The notes: generated by a model not told the origin, from the letters alone. 64,000 nucleotides of DNA from Pseudomonas lundensis (GCF_001042985.1 NZ_JYKY01000001.1:310001-374000); one strand, 5' to 3'; numbered from the stretch's first letter, positions 17,466 to 28,344 are shown. Program-made: numbers and translations.

Positions 17466-19367
17466 ATGGGGCAGGCAAGTAGTCAGGCGGCAGAAAGCGG
17501 GCATTCCACAGCCAGGCCGATTGGGATGCTGGTTGCAGCAGTCGGGGTGGTCTACGGCGACATCGGGACCAGCCCGTTATATACCCTCAAAGAGGTGTTT
17601 TCCGGTGCTTACGGGGTTCAAGTCAACCACGACGGCGTATTCGGCATTTTGGCGCTGATCCTCTGGTCACTGATCTGGGTGGTGTCAATCAAGTACGTGC
17701 TGTTTATCTTGCGTGCCGACAACCAGGGCGAGGGCGGCATCATGGCCCTGACCGCACTGGCACGTCGTGCCGCGTCTCCCTATCCCAAACTGCGCACGAT
17801 GCTGGTCATCCTTGGGCTGATCGGCGCGTCGTTGTTTTACGGCGACAGCATGATCACCCCGGCCATTTCTGTGTTATCGGCAGTCGAGGGGCTTGAACTG
17901 GCCTTCGACGGGCTGGAGCACTGGGTGGTGCCGCTGGCCTTGATTGTGCTGGTGTTGCTGTTTTTGATTCAGCGTCATGGCACCGCCAGTATTGGCAAGC
18001 TGTTTGGCCCGGTGATGGTGGTGTGGTTTGTGGTGCTGGGCGGCTTGGGTATCCACGGGATCGCGCAACACCCTGAAGTGCTCCATGCGCTGAACCCAAT
18101 ATGGGGCGTGCGTTTCTTTGTGTCCCACCCGGGCATGGGGGTGGCCATTCTGGGTGCGGTGGTGCTGGCCTTGACCGGTGCCGAAGCGCTGTATGCCGAC
18201 ATGGGGCACTTCGGCCGCAAACCGATTGCCCGTGCCTGGTTCATTCTGGTGCTGCCAGCGCTGGCGCTGAACTACTTCGGTCAGGGTGCGCTGTTGCTGG
18301 AAAACCCCGAAGCTGCGCGCAACCCGTTTTATCTGCTGGCCCCGAGTTGGGCGTTGATTCCTTTGGTGGTGCTGTCGACGCTGGCCACGGTGATCGCGTC
18401 GCAGGCGGTGATTTCAGGGGCGTTCTCCCTGACCCGTCAAGCCATTCAGTTGGGGTACATCCCGCGCATGCATATCCAGCACACCTCGAGTGACGAGCAG
18501 GGCCAGATTTACATCGGTGCCGTGAACTGGTCGCTGATGGTCGGTGTGATTCTGCTGGTGCTGGGCTTTGAGTCCTCGGGCGCACTGGCTTCGGCCTATG
18601 GCGTGGCGGTGACCGGCACCATGCTGATCACCAGCATTCTGGTGTCGGCTGTGATGCTGTTGCTGTGGAAATGGCGGCCGATCCTCACGGTGCCGATTTT
18701 GGTGGGTTTTTTGCTAGTGGACGGGCTGTTCTTTGCTGCCAACGTGCCGAAAATCGTGCAGGGCGGGGCCTTCCCGGTGCTGGCCGGCATTGTTCTGTTC
18801 GTGCTGATGACCACCTGGCGACGGGGCAAGCAATTGCTGGTGGACCGTCTGGACGAAAACGCATTGCCGCTGCCGCTGTTCATCAGCAGCATCCGCGTGC
18901 AGCCCCCGCATCGCGTGCAAGGCACGGCCGTGTTCCTGACCGCAAGGCCGGATGCCGTGCCCCACGCGTTGCTGCATAACCTGCTGCATAACCAGGTATT
19001 GCATGAGCAAGTGGTGCTGTTGACGGTGGTCAACGAAGACTCGCCGCGGGTGCCAGCCGAACGGCGTTTTGAAGTGGACGCGTATGGCGACGGGTTTTTC
19101 CGGGTGATCCTGCACTTTGGCTTCATGGACGAGCCCGATGTGCCGCAAGCATTGAAGCTGTGTCATCTGGACGAACTGGATTTCAGTCCGATGCGCACCA
19201 CGTACTTCCTCAGTCGCGAGACCGTGATTCCCTCCAAACTGGTGGGCATGGCGCGCTGGCGCGAGGGGTTGTTTGCGTTCATGTTGAAAAACGCCAACGG
19301 CAATCTGCGGTTCTTCAAATTGCCGGTCAATCGGGTGATCGAGCTGGGCACACAGGTCGAAATCTAG
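17466..19367 (+). CDS. kup: Low-affinity potassium transporter Kup
   Basis: I use the ATG at 17466, six bases after TAGGAG, instead of the TTG just before it, giving 633 residues. Kup is a K+/H+ symporter of the inner membrane. About twelve membrane helices occupy residues 18-450, starting with the family motif [18 protein letters not shown] near residue 28. The 170-residue cytoplasmic C-terminus ends [17 protein letters not shown], as expected. A 291-base spacer with no other gene precedes it. Confidence 0.95.
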   Translation: MGQASSQAAESGHSTARPIGMLVAAVGVVYGDIGTSPLYTLKEVFSGAYGVQVNHDGVFGILALILWSLIWVVSIKYVLFILRADNQGEGGIMALTALARRAASPYPKLRTMLVILGLIGASLFYGDSMITPAISVLSAVEGLELAFDGLEHWVVPLALIVLVLLFLIQRHGTASIGKLFGPVMVVWFVVLGGLGIHGIAQHPEVLHALNPIWGVRFFVSHPGMGVAILGAVVLALTGAEALYADMGHFGRKPIARAWFILVLPALALNYFGQGALLLENPEAARNPFYLLAPSWALIPLVVLSTLATVIASQAVISGAFSLTRQAIQLGYIPRMHIQHTSSDEQGQIYIGAVNWSLMVGVILLVLGFESSGALASAYGVAVTGTMLITSILVSAVMLLLWKWRPILTVPILVGFLLVDGLFFAANVPKIVQGGAFPVLAGIVLFVLMTTWRRGKQLLVDRLDENALPLPLFISSIRVQPPHRVQGTAVFLTARPDAVPHALLHNLLHNQVLHEQVVLLTVVNEDSPRVPAERRFEVDAYGDGFFRVILHFGFMDEPDVPQALKLCHLDELDFSPMRTTYFLSRETVIPSKLVGMARWREGLFAFMLKNANGNLRFFKLPVNRVIELGTQVEI

Positions 19368-19371
19368 CCTG

Positions 19372-19408
19372 AAAAAAAGCCCGGCCTCGCAAGAGGTCGG
19401 GCTTTATT
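19372..19408. terminator. Terminator between kup and the mprF operon
   Basis: A run of A, AGCCCGGCCTC, a loop, then GAGGTCGGGCTTTA; it sits between the converging stop codons of kup and the AcvB-like gene. Confidence 0.82.
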
Positions 19409-19434
19409 GTGTGCGGCTGTCAGCGTTATGAGCG

Positions 19435-20715
19435 TTACTGAGCGGCGGCCTGATGCGTCTTGATCAGGTCGACCAGGCGCTGGGCCAGGGCCGGGTAGTT
19501 TTCATCGAAGTGATGACCGCCGGGCAGCTTCAAGCCTTTGCCTACAGCGGTCTTGGCCGTACAGCCGCTTTCGTCGACTTCCTCTTCGCCATAAATGCAC
19601 ACCACCTTGGCGGCGGGCAGTTTGGCCATTTCCGGGCCGGTGTCGGCTTCGGCGCCCGCTTTGCCGAGCCAGCCATCGACGTGGATCTCGAAACTGCCGC
19701 TGCGCGCAAAAGCCAGTAGGAGGATGGAGTCAACCCGGTTCTGTTCGGCTTCCGGTAAACGGTTATACGTGGCGGGCAGTACGTCAGCGCCGAACGAATA
19801 GCCCACCAGGACAAAGCGCTGGGTGCCCCATTTCTGGCGATAGTGCTGCATCAGTTCAGTCAGGTCGGTGGCGCTCTGTTCCGGGGTTTTGTGCTGCCAG
19901 TAGTAGCGCAGCATGTCGATGCCTACCACCGGAAAGCCGATCTTGGCCATTTCGCCCGCCACGTCGCGGTCCAGGTCACGCCAGCCACCGTCACCGGACA
20001 GGAACAGGGTCACGGTGTCGTTTTGCTGGCCCGCGGGCACTTCAACCACGGGCATGTTCAACCCGCCGTTTTCCGTGCCCACCAGTAGCTTGCGCAGCTC
20101 GTTGCTCAGCACTTGCGCAAAGTGGATGTCGTAATCGCTGATGCTGGTCTGTGCGTTCGGTTGATCGCGCACGAAAGCAGCGCTTGGATCGTCGGGGTTG
20201 TCGTTCCAGGCCACCAGCCAGTTGCCGTGGGCTGCGGACGCGGGCAGCGGCAGGGCGCACCCCGGCTGTTCCAGTGCGAAACCCACCGACACTGCCCGGG
20301 CGTTGTCGCTGGTTTGCCCGGCGAGCCAGCGCCATGCCAGGCTGGCACCGGGGCCAATGCCGCTGACCAGCGTGGCAGGCCCTTTGAGCTGGCTCAGGGC
20401 GCTTTGCAGGGCTTGCTGTTGCAGCGTGCAGTCAGCCTTGGGCACGATCACTTGAACCAGCTGCGCGGCCCCGCCACGGCTCAATGCCAGCAGTTGCTTG
20501 TCATTCAGCGCTTGGTCAGCGGGCGTGGCGATGACGACCTGTGCGCGGGCCTTTTCGCCCGGCATGACGTTTGTCAGTGTGGAGCCGTCGGCTTGAGTGA
20601 CATGTTCGATTGTGGGTTCAGGCGCGGGGCGGTTCCACCCTGTATACCCGCCTGCGGCCAGCGCTACAACGACCACCAGAGTTACCAGCAACAACCGCCA
20701 GGAACGATGTTTCAT
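19435..20715 (-). CDS. AcvB/VirJ-like periplasmic aminoacyl-phosphatidylglycerol hydrolase
   Basis: The 426-residue protein has an N-terminal signal anchor (LLLVTLVVVVALAAGGYTGW). Its C-terminal half is an alpha/beta hydrolase: LFLSGDGGW near residue 235 and the nucleophile elbow VGYSFGAD near 307, with a later Asp and the LPGGHHFDENY His. AcvB/VirJ proteins hydrolyse aminoacylated phosphatidylglycerol on the periplasmic side. The adjacent mprF, which makes and flips this lipid, supports the role; P. aeruginosa PA0919 is the equivalent alanyl-PG hydrolase. The stop of mprF and this ATG share one base (TAATG), so translation is coupled. Confidence 0.85.
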   Translation of the reverse strand: MKHRSWRLLLVTLVVVVALAAGGYTGWNRPAPEPTIEHVTQADGSTLTNVMPGEKARAQVVIATPADQALNDKQLLALSRGGAAQLVQVIVPKADCTLQQQALQSALSQLKGPATLVSGIGPGASLAWRWLAGQTSDNARAVSVGFALEQPGCALPLPASAAHGNWLVAWNDNPDDPSAAFVRDQPNAQTSISDYDIHFAQVLSNELRKLLVGTENGGLNMPVVEVPAGQQNDTVTLFLSGDGGWRDLDRDVAGEMAKIGFPVVGIDMLRYYWQHKTPEQSATDLTELMQHYRQKWGTQRFVLVGYSFGADVLPATYNRLPEAEQNRVDSILLLAFARSGSFEIHVDGWLGKAGAEADTGPEMAKLPAAKVVCIYGEEEVDESGCTAKTAVGKGLKLPGGHHFDENYPALAQRLVDLIKTHQAAAQ

Positions 20716-23357
20716 TAACGTTTCACCAATCCAGTCAAGCCGCCCGCGATCAGGGCGGCGGTATCAGCCAGTGCGACCAGCGGATCAAGCCCGGCAGGCA
20801 CGGCCATGTATCGAGGTTCCCAGTCGGGCTGGAATTTGTCTTTAAAGCGGCGCAATCCCTGAAAGTTGTACAGGTGCTCGCCGCGCTGGAACAGCATTGA
20901 GCCCAGGCGCTGGGTCAACGGCGCGCCGCGCCGGGGTTGCAGGCCCGACAACGGCACCATGCCCAGGCTGAAGCGGGCATAGCCGTGCTTTTTATAGTGT
21001 TGAATCAGGCCGACCATCATGAATTCCATGGTCAGTTTCGGCGCGTCCGGGTGTGCGCGCATCAGGTCCAGGCTCGACAGCTCATGGCTGTGGGTCTCCA
21101 GCAGGTTGGCAAAGGCCACCGGCTTGCCTTCGAAACGAATGATCGCCACCCGAAAATGCCGAATGTACGCTTCGCTGAATCGCCCGAGGGAGAAGCCTTT
21201 TTCACGCACGTTTTTGCCAGTCAGCCACGCATCGGAAATCACCTTCAGTTCATCCATCGGTGCCTCGCCCGGCTCGTGGATCTCCAGTGACAGCCCGTCA
21301 CGGGTGCCGCGGTTCCAGGTGTAGCGCAGGTCTTTCATCTCTTTGCCTTTGGCGTCGAGATCAAAGCGGTGCAGGTCGACGCGGGCTTCTTCGCCAAGTT
21401 TGATCGCGGTCAGACCGATGTCCATGTAGAACGGCAGGTTTTCAGCGCGCACCTGATAAAACACCGGGCGGGCGTGGAAGGTGTCGCACAGGTCGCGAAA
21501 TTGCCAGATCAGTTCGGCGCGTTGCTGATTGGGGCCGATGGGGTCATACAGCGCAACAAGGCTGCGACCGCGACGGTCATACATCAGAAAGGCGTTGGCG
21601 TCCGGGTGGAACAGCAACGCTTTATCGCCGGTCAGGGCCAGACCGCCGTCAGGTTGATCGGAAGCGAGGAGGATTTTCTCTGCGCGTTCCAGCTCGCTGG
21701 CATCGGGCAGATGGATCACCGGGCGGGCCGTGCGCAACAACCAGGTCAGCGACACCACCACCAGCACCACTGCAGCGCCCAGCAGCGAGCGCAAACCGCG
21801 AGGTGCGTCTGCGTCCAGGGTGAACTGCCACCACAACTGATGGCTATAAGGCACATCTTGGTAGGCGAACAGCAGCAGCCAGATCGAGGCCGCCAATACA
21901 CACAGGCTGGCAACCAGATAAAGCGGCGAGAACGGCAGTTCGGTCAAACGGCTCGGGCGGTAGAACGAGCGGCGAAACAGGGCCAGCAAACTGGCTGTGA
22001 GGGTCAGGATGCAGGCTTCTTCCCAGTCGAAGCCTTTGAGCAGCGACAGCACGGCGCCGACCAGCAGCAAAACGGTGGTGAGCATCCAGGCGGCCGATAA
22101 ACGTCGGCGCAAGCCTTGAGCCAGCAACAGACACAGCACGCCAATCAGGCTGGCGCCAAAGTGCGACGCGTCGATCAGGCGATGAGGGATGAGAAAGCCG
22201 ATGTGCTCCAGGCGCGTGTCGATTTCAGGCGTGGCGCCGGAGAACAACAACACGACGCCGGACATGAACACCAGAATCGCCAGAATCGGTGCCGCAAGCC
22301 CAGAGGCTACGCGCAGGCTTTGGCGGGTCTGGATCAAGCGTTGCGCTTCATTGATTAGCAGCATCAGGCAGGCAATGAGCAGCGGCAATATCACGTAGAT
22401 CATGCGATACAGCAGCAACGCCGCGGCCAGTGGGGCGGCGCCGAGCGTGTCGGCAAACGCGGCCAGCAAAATCGCTTCGAACACCCCGACCCCGCCGGGG
22501 ACATGGCTGAGCACGCCTGCGGCCAAGGCCAGCAGATAGACCAGCAGGAAGGCACCGAAAGGCGGTGCTTCTGGCAGTAACAGATAGAGCACGGTGGCAG
22601 CGGCAGCCACGTCCAGCGCGGTAATCAGCAGTTGCAGCCATGTCAGACGCAGGCTAGGCAGGCGTAGGGTGCGTCGGCCGGCTTTAACCAGCAGGTTGTC
22701 GGGGATCGGTTGTTCGGGCAGGCGTCGGCGGTAAATGCCCAGCGCCAGCAGGCCGAACAATGCCAGTACTGCGATGGCAATCGCCCCCAGTGCATAAGTT
22801 GGAAGGTGCAGGGCGGCAGAGGCGGCGGGCAGGTTGCTTAGTGTCGCGAGGGCTGCCAGCGGCGGTAGAGCGCATCCCAGTGACAAGCTGGCGAACAGCG
22901 TCATGTGTGCGACTTCCGAGGCGCCTACGCCTTCACGCGCATACAAACGGTAGCGAACCGATCCGCCGGAGAGCAGCGACAGCCCAATGGCATTGCCAAT
23001 CGCAAAGGCAGTAAACCCGCCAAGCGCCAGGGTCTGGGGCGGCAGTTTGACACCTGCGTAACGGCTGGCTGACCACTCGTACCCCAGCAAAATGACAAAG
23101 CCGACTGCTGTGGCAGCCACGGCGCCAAAAAGTGCGGGTTTGGGCACTTCCAGAATCGAGTCGTGCAATGCGCTCAGGTCCAGCTCACTGAGCAAGTGTC
23201 GACACGCGATCAGGGCGATTGCGAACAACAGCAGGGTGAGGGCAAGTCCAATGGGCTGACGGTATTTGCTCAGCAAATCCAGCCAGTGCAAACGCGCCGC
23301 GGCAATGGGCTGGGCTGCAGTAACGGAGTCTTTTGGGAGTGGCGAATTATCGGGCAT
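20715..23357 (-). CDS. mprF: Aminoacyl-phosphatidylglycerol synthase/flippase MprF
   Basis: The ATG at 23357 lies close after GAGGTGA and gives 880 residues; a TTG one codon earlier is less likely. MprF transfers an amino acid from aminoacyl-tRNA to phosphatidylglycerol and flips the product outward, lowering surface charge and resisting cationic peptides. The N-terminal half (about 30-540) is a multi-helix flippase. The C-terminal third is the cytosolic transferase with two GNAT-like domains (for example FHARPVFYQVRAENLPFYMDIGL and SHELSSLDLMRAHPDAPKLTMEFMMVGLI). Pseudomonas enzymes mostly use Ala-tRNA, but specificity cannot be read here. It is operonic with the AcvB-like hydrolase. Confidence 0.95.
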   Translation of the reverse strand: MPDNSPLPKDSVTAAQPIAAARLHWLDLLSKYRQPIGLALTLLLFAIALIACRHLLSELDLSALHDSILEVPKPALFGAVAATAVGFVILLGYEWSASRYAGVKLPPQTLALGGFTAFAIGNAIGLSLLSGGSVRYRLYAREGVGASEVAHMTLFASLSLGCALPPLAALATLSNLPAASAALHLPTYALGAIAIAVLALFGLLALGIYRRRLPEQPIPDNLLVKAGRRTLRLPSLRLTWLQLLITALDVAAAATVLYLLLPEAPPFGAFLLVYLLALAAGVLSHVPGGVGVFEAILLAAFADTLGAAPLAAALLLYRMIYVILPLLIACLMLLINEAQRLIQTRQSLRVASGLAAPILAILVFMSGVVLLFSGATPEIDTRLEHIGFLIPHRLIDASHFGASLIGVLCLLLAQGLRRRLSAAWMLTTVLLLVGAVLSLLKGFDWEEACILTLTASLLALFRRSFYRPSRLTELPFSPLYLVASLCVLAASIWLLLFAYQDVPYSHQLWWQFTLDADAPRGLRSLLGAAVVLVVVSLTWLLRTARPVIHLPDASELERAEKILLASDQPDGGLALTGDKALLFHPDANAFLMYDRRGRSLVALYDPIGPNQQRAELIWQFRDLCDTFHARPVFYQVRAENLPFYMDIGLTAIKLGEEARVDLHRFDLDAKGKEMKDLRYTWNRGTRDGLSLEIHEPGEAPMDELKVISDAWLTGKNVREKGFSLGRFSEAYIRHFRVAIIRFEGKPVAFANLLETHSHELSSLDLMRAHPDAPKLTMEFMMVGLIQHYKKHGYARFSLGMVPLSGLQPRRGAPLTQRLGSMLFQRGEHLYNFQGLRRFKDKFQPDWEPRYMAVPAGLDPLVALADTAALIAGGLTGLVKR

Positions 23358-23578
23358 CAATCACCTCGTGGATCGTGCGCGATAGGATGGATGCATCGAC
23401 TCAAGTTACCAATCCTTTTGGTTAAAATATTTTGAAATACTTTCAGCCGTTTGCCTGAGGTTCAGGTTGCGAGGTTGAAAAGAGGGGCGTCGTGGGGATT
23501 GAGCATAGGCGGGCGAACTTTCAGAAATATGTCGTTTATTGTCAATAAACGCCTGGCGCTCACTTTTTGAGCGCACAC

Positions 23579-23610
23579 AAAAAAGGCCACTCTTTCAAGT
23601 GGCCTTCTTC
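23579..23610 (-). terminator. Terminator of fMet tRNA copy 1
   Basis: On the minus strand, AAGGCCACTTG, a loop and a GTGGCC arm followed by a T run, six bases after the CCA end of the tRNA. Confidence 0.8.
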
Positions 23611-23616
23611 GATGTT

Positions 23617-23693
<77 letters not shown>

Positions 23694-23706
23694 TCTGTGT
23701 GGGCGC

Positions 23707-23734
23707 ATTCTACAGAGGAACTCAAATGTGTCAA
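23707..23734 (-). promoter_or_regulatory. Sigma-70 promoter of fMet tRNA copy 1
   Basis: Minus strand TTGACA, 16 bases, TAGAAT; the -10 ends 14 bases before the tRNA. Confidence 0.8.
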
Positions 23735-23802
23735 CGTCTAATTGACTCTGCGGTCGAATTAGACGGGTTTGCGTGACGGTAAGGGTAAAAGTAGACGCGC
23801 AC

Positions 23803-23834
23803 AAAAAAGGCCACTCTTTCAAGTGGCCTTCTTC
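23803..23834 (-). terminator. Terminator of fMet tRNA copy 2
   Basis: Same GGCCACTT-type hairpin with a T run on the minus strand as in copy 1. Confidence 0.8.
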
Positions 23835-23840
23835 GATGTT

Positions 23841-23917
<77 letters not shown>

Positions 23918-23929
23918 TCTGTGGGGCGC

Positions 23930-23957
23930 ACTCTACAGTGATGAGCTGAGGAGTCAA
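23930..23957 (-). promoter_or_regulatory. Sigma-70 promoter of fMet tRNA copy 2
   Basis: Minus strand TTGACT, 16 bases, TAGAGT. It is slightly weaker in consensus than those of copies 1 and 3. Confidence 0.75.
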
Positions 23958-24076
23958 CCTTTAATGCATAAATGCAGGCAATTAGATGAAATGCTGCCGG
24001 TTGTCTGCGTGAATCAAACGCGGGAACGAAATGAGTGATGCCGGGCGCCGCAGGGTACGCAGAAACTGACGCGCAC

Positions 24077-24109
24077 AAAAAAAGGCCACTTTTTCAAGTG
24101 GCCTTCTTC
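24077..24109 (-). terminator. Terminator of fMet tRNA copy 3
   Basis: Same hairpin as the other two with one base changed in the loop and a longer T run on the minus strand. Confidence 0.8.
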
Positions 24110-24115
24110 GATGTT

Positions 24116-24192
<77 letters not shown>

Positions 24193-24204
24193 TCTGTGGG
24201 GCGG

Positions 24205-24232
24205 ATTCTACAGCGATACGCACATGTGTCAA
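24205..24232 (-). promoter_or_regulatory. Sigma-70 promoter of fMet tRNA copy 3
   Basis: Minus strand TTGACA, 16 bases, TAGAAT, as in copy 1. Confidence 0.8.
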
Positions 24233-24405
24233 ACGTTAATTTAGAAAAAAGTGTTCTGGTTCAATTGGTTAGGCCGTGATTGAAGTTATATGAGGGCCTG
24301 CAGGCCACGTGATATGGGGATTTGCTCTATTAAAGTGGCGAGTTCGATAGGGGAAATAAATATGTGCCGCTGTAGAACCACGCTGGTCGGGGAGGCTGAA
24401 GACTA

Positions 24406-24421
24406 CTGGTGCTATATACAG
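24406..24421 (+). promoter_or_regulatory. LexA (SOS) box of dinB
   Basis: CTGGTGCTATATACAG has the same CTGG-N8-ACAG form as the site before recA. It lies 55 bases upstream of the dinB ATG, where an operator is expected for this SOS polymerase gene. Confidence 0.72.
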
Positions 24422-24476
24422 TTGCGGATGACATACTGGCGACCCGCTTTGAACCTTAGAAAGAACGCCGCCCCAC

Positions 24477-25544
24477 ATGACGCAGCGAAAAATCATTCAT
24501 GTCGACTGTGACTGTTTCTACGCCGCCATTGAGATGCGTGATGATCCGAGCCTGGCAAACAAGCCTATGGCGGTCGGAGGCTCAGCAGATCGGCGGGGCG
24601 TGATCTCAACGTGCAACTATGAAGCGCGGGCTTATGGGGTGCGATCGGCCATGTCCTCGCGGCATGCGCTGAAGCTGTGTCCTGATCTGGTGATCGTGCA
24701 TGGGCGGATGGACGCTTATAAAGAAGCATCCCGCGAGATTCACGGCATCCTGCGCGATTACACCGAGTTGATTGAGCCGTTATCGCTGGATGAGGCTTAT
24801 CTGGATGTGTCGGACAGTCCGCACTTCGCCGGCAGTGCCACGCGCATTGCTCAGGATATCCGGCGCAGGGTTTCCAATCAGTTGCACATCACGGTCTCGG
24901 CCGGGGTGGCGCCTAACAAGTTTCTGGCAAAAATCGCCAGTGACTGGCGCAAGCCCAACGGGTTATTTGTGATTACCCCAGATCAAGTGGACGATTTTGT
25001 CTCTGCGCTACCGGTCAACAAGCTGCATGGCGTTGGCAAGGTGACCGCCGACAAGTTGGCGCGGCTGGGGATCGAGACCTGCCTGCAATTGCGTGACTGG
25101 AGCAAGCTGGCGCTGGTGCGTGAATTCGGCAGCTTTGGTGAGCGGTTGTGGGGGCTGGCGCGAGGCATTGATGAGCGCCTGGTGCACAGCGACAGTCGCC
25201 GTCAGTCAGTCAGTGTTGAAAACACCTACGACGTCGACTTGCCGGATCTGGCGACCTGCCTGGAAAAACTCCCGGAACTGCTCGACACCTTGAATGGGCG
25301 TATCGGGCGGCTGGACGCGAGTTACCGTCCGGGCAAGCCGTTCGTCAAAGTGAAATTTCACGATTTCACCCAGACCACGCTTGAGCAGTCGGGGGCCGGA
25401 AGGGATCTGGAGAGTTATCAGGGCCTGTTGAGCCAGGCCTTTGCGCGCGGCGCCAAACCCGTTCGATTGCTCGGGCTTGGCGTGCGCTTGCAGGATTTGA
25501 GTACCGGGTTTGAGCAGTTGGAGTTATTTGACGGGCGCTCGTAG
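24477..25544 (+). CDS. dinB: DNA polymerase IV
   Basis: The 355-residue Y-family polymerase copies past damaged bases with low fidelity. The catalytic metal ligands are present: Asp10 in HVDCDCFYAA and Asp105-Glu106 in PLSLDEAYLDV. The steric residues YEARAYGVRSAM, the thumb HhH motif (LHGVGKVTADKLARLGIETC) and the little-finger domain follow. The C-terminus ends QLELFDGRS, close to a beta-clamp binding motif (QLELF). A LexA box lies upstream, so SOS induction is expected. Confidence 0.96.
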   Translation: MTQRKIIHVDCDCFYAAIEMRDDPSLANKPMAVGGSADRRGVISTCNYEARAYGVRSAMSSRHALKLCPDLVIVHGRMDAYKEASREIHGILRDYTELIEPLSLDEAYLDVSDSPHFAGSATRIAQDIRRRVSNQLHITVSAGVAPNKFLAKIASDWRKPNGLFVITPDQVDDFVSALPVNKLHGVGKVTADKLARLGIETCLQLRDWSKLALVREFGSFGERLWGLARGIDERLVHSDSRRQSVSVENTYDVDLPDLATCLEKLPELLDTLNGRIGRLDASYRPGKPFVKVKFHDFTQTTLEQSGAGRDLESYQGLLSQAFARGAKPVRLLGLGVRLQDLSTGFEQLELFDGRS

Positions 25545-25552
25545 CGCGCCCC

Positions 25553-26506
25553 TCAACTTACGCCGGGGTCTGCGACCAGCCGACCGGCATTTTTGGTCAG
25601 AGACTGAAGGAATTCACGCTGCAACTCAGGATCGTTGCGTGTGAGTTCGATCAGGCTCTGTTCCAGTTCGCTGGCTTCTTCTTCAAGGCCTAACTCAGAC
25701 AAGCGTTTGACCCGATGCACCCATTGGTTGACATCGTCACCCTCAAGGTCGTCGAAGATCAGGTTGTGCGCTTCCAGCAGTTTGCCGCGCAAGTGGCTGC
25801 TGATTGAGAGGGTTGAGTCGGAGTGCGTCTCGTCCTGTGCGTCCTCTACCGTGATCGTCAATTTGCCGACGTGGTTGAGATCCTGTTCGGCAAAAGGGCC
25901 GTCCAGCAGGTTGAGGCGTAACACGCCATTGCGGTCAGTGGTCAGTTCGTGGGTCTGTTTCCCCGCTGTCACCGCTACGGGACGTTCAGCCCACGGCAGG
26001 CTGGAATACTCCAGACGAGAATCGCGCTGGACGTCTTCGATCCCGGCCAAGCTCTGTTGGGCCCGTCCATTGGATTGCACGTTCATGGCCGGATTCAGCC
26101 CGTCAACGCCATAGCTGAGCCAGTCTCTGGTGACGCTGTCCGGCAATTGCCCGAACATGAAGATGTTCAGCACATTGGCACCGACCCCCGCAACCACTGC
26201 CACGGCCCCCAACGGCACCTCGTAGATTTCTCTCCAGGGCTGGTAAGGGGTGTAGCGGTCGTAACGGCGGGTGACATCGAACTCGGTGACTTCGAAGGTC
26301 TTTTGCTCGTTGATGCGCACACGACGTTGCGGCAACTCCAGAACAGCCGGCGAACCCACATCGATGAGCAGGCTGTGGGACAGCAGTTTGCGCTCGATGC
26401 GCTCCTCGTGCTCGCTGCGTTGCGACATGTGGTTGGCACAGCCGTTCAACAGCAGGGCGCCGCACATGGCGGCGCCCCCGAGGGTTAAGGTACTTCGATT
26501 GAACAT
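25553..26506 (-). CDS. Uncharacterised lipoprotein
   Basis: I use the ATG at 26506, which begins a lipoprotein signal peptide (TLGGAAMCGALLLNGC, lipobox LNGC); upstream in-frame codons add an unlikely 43-residue leader. The mature 295-residue protein has no motif that I recognise. It contains a glycine/alanine-rich hydrophobic stretch (GAVAVVAGVGANVLNIFMFGQ, about 106-126) that may enter a membrane. A TTDRNGVLRLNLLDG region looks like a beta-rich repeat, and the C-terminus is a charged helical region (LSELGLEEEASELEQSLIELT). It lies between proS and dinB, as PA0922 does in P. aeruginosa. Function unknown. Confidence 0.72.
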   Translation of the reverse strand: MFNRSTLTLGGAAMCGALLLNGCANHMSQRSEHEERIERKLLSHSLLIDVGSPAVLELPQRRVRINEQKTFEVTEFDVTRRYDRYTPYQPWREIYEVPLGAVAVVAGVGANVLNIFMFGQLPDSVTRDWLSYGVDGLNPAMNVQSNGRAQQSLAGIEDVQRDSRLEYSSLPWAERPVAVTAGKQTHELTTDRNGVLRLNLLDGPFAEQDLNHVGKLTITVEDAQDETHSDSTLSISSHLRGKLLEAHNLIFDDLEGDDVNQWVHRVKRLSELGLEEEASELEQSLIELTRNDPELQREFLQSLTKNAGRLVADPGVS

Positions 26507-26525
26507 GGCGTCTCTATATTCGGGT

Positions 26526-28241
26526 TCAGCGACGGATGCGTGCCTGAAGGAAGGCCAGGACGTCAGCCACGGGCAGGGCTTGCGGCTCTGCTTCGGTGCG
26601 ACTCTTGTACTCCAGGTTGCCTTCGGCCAGGCCACGGTCGCTGACTACGATGCGGTGCGGGATGCCGATCAGTTCCATGTCGGCAAACTTGATGCCGGGG
26701 CTGGTTTTCTTGTCGCGATCATCCAGCAGCACTTCAAAACCTGCCGCTGTCAGTTGGGCATACAGGGTGTCAGTGGCTTCGCGCACCGCTTCGGTTTCGT
26801 AACGCAGCGGCACCAGCGCCACCTGGAACGGCGCCAACGCATCGCTCCAGATAATGCCGCGCTCGTCGTTATTCTGCTCGATGGCAGCGGCAACCACGCG
26901 CGACACGCCAATGCCGTAGCAGCCCATGCTCAGCGTGACCGGCTTGCCGTTCTCGCCCAGCACCTGACACTTCATGGCTTCGCTGTACTTGGTGCCCAGC
27001 TGGAAAATGTGCCCCACTTCGATGCCGCGCTTGATTTCCAGCGTGCCTTTGCCGTCCGGGCTAGGGTCGCCCGCCACGACGTTACGCAGGTCGGCAACCG
27101 TCGGTACTGGCAGATCACGCTCCCAGTTCAGGCCGAAGTAATGCTTGTCGTCGATGTTCGCGCCTACGGCGAAGTCGCTCATCATTTCGACCGAGCGATC
27201 GATGATGCAAGGCAATGGCAGGTTCAACGGGCCCAGCGAGCCTGCACCGGCACCGATGGCCTCGCGCAGTTCGGCATCGCCCGCCATGACCAGCGGGCTG
27301 GCCACCAGCGGGTGGTTGGACGCTTTGATTTCGTTGAGTTCGTGGTCGCCACGGATGACCAGCGCAATCAGCTTGCCTTCTTCGGCAGCGTGGACGATCA
27401 GGGTCTTGACGGTTTTCTCAATCGCCAGGCCATGGCCTTCGACCAATTGCTGAATGGTTTTGGCGTCCGGGGTGTCCACCAGGCGCAGCGTTTCAGTGGC
27501 AGCCGGGCGCACGGTTTCAGTTGGTATGGCTTCGGCTTTTTCAATGTTGGCCGCGTAGTCAGAGCCGTTGCTGAACACGATGTCGTCTTCGCCCGATTCA
27601 GCCAGTACGTGGAACTCGTGGGAGCCGGCGCCGCCAATGGAGCCGTTATCGGCTTCAACCGGACGGAATTTGAGGCCCAGACGAGTAAACACGTTGCAGT
27701 ACGCCTGATGCATGCGGTCGTAAGTAACCTGCAGCGAGGCGTCGTCTGCGTGGAAGGAGTACGCGTCCTTCATGATGAATTCACGGCCGCGCATCAAGCC
27801 GAAACGGGGACGGATTTCGTCACGAAACTTGGTCTGGATCTGATACAGGTTGATAGGCAGCTGCTTGTAGCTGTTCAACTCGTTGCGGCACAGGTCGGTG
27901 ATCACTTCTTCATGGGTCGGGCCCACGCAGAACTCACGGCCATGACGGTCTTTAAGGCGCAGCAGCTCGGGGCCGTATTCTTCCCAGCGCCCGGATTCTT
28001 GCCACAGTTCGGCCGGCTGGATGCTCGGCATCAGCACTTCCAGAGCGCCTGCAGCGTTCATTTCTTCACGAACAATGGCTTCGGCCTTGCGCATGATGCG
28101 CAGGCCCATCGGCAGCCAGGTGTACAGGCCGGAAGCAAGTTTGCGAATCATGCCTGCGCGCAGCATCAGCTGATGGCTGATAACGACCGCGTCCGATGGC
28201 GTTTCTTTTTGTGTGGCGAGCAAATATTGACTGGTGCGCAT
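26526..28241 (-). CDS. proS: Prolyl-tRNA synthetase
   Basis: The 571-residue class II synthetase charges tRNA-Pro. It has the bacterial-type layout: motif 1-3 catalytic domain split by the INS editing domain (about 230-410) that hydrolyses Ala-tRNA-Pro, and a C-terminal anticodon domain ([23 protein letters not shown]). Motif 2 ([28 protein letters not shown]) and motif 3 ([14 protein letters not shown]) are intact. The lipoprotein gene follows closely on the same strand. Confidence 0.97.
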   Translation of the reverse strand: MRTSQYLLATQKETPSDAVVISHQLMLRAGMIRKLASGLYTWLPMGLRIMRKAEAIVREEMNAAGALEVLMPSIQPAELWQESGRWEEYGPELLRLKDRHGREFCVGPTHEEVITDLCRNELNSYKQLPINLYQIQTKFRDEIRPRFGLMRGREFIMKDAYSFHADDASLQVTYDRMHQAYCNVFTRLGLKFRPVEADNGSIGGAGSHEFHVLAESGEDDIVFSNGSDYAANIEKAEAIPTETVRPAATETLRLVDTPDAKTIQQLVEGHGLAIEKTVKTLIVHAAEEGKLIALVIRGDHELNEIKASNHPLVASPLVMAGDAELREAIGAGAGSLGPLNLPLPCIIDRSVEMMSDFAVGANIDDKHYFGLNWERDLPVPTVADLRNVVAGDPSPDGKGTLEIKRGIEVGHIFQLGTKYSEAMKCQVLGENGKPVTLSMGCYGIGVSRVVAAAIEQNNDERGIIWSDALAPFQVALVPLRYETEAVREATDTLYAQLTAAGFEVLLDDRDKKTSPGIKFADMELIGIPHRIVVSDRGLAEGNLEYKSRTEAEPQALPVADVLAFLQARIRR

Positions 28242-28344
28242 GGTTAGCCGGTGCCGTTGCTGATGACTAGAAATGACTGGGCATTGTACGGGCGAGATGT
28301 GCTTGCGTACAGGCCGGGCGGGGGAGGCTGGCTCCCCCGAGTGT

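Noticed and set aside
24295..24306. GGCCTGCAGGCC palindrome before dinB
   Set aside because: A short perfect palindrome with no linked element; likely chance.
26271..28247. 658-codon open frame opposite proS
   Set aside because: An antisense shadow of a strongly conserved gene in GC-rich DNA; no ribosome site or known family.
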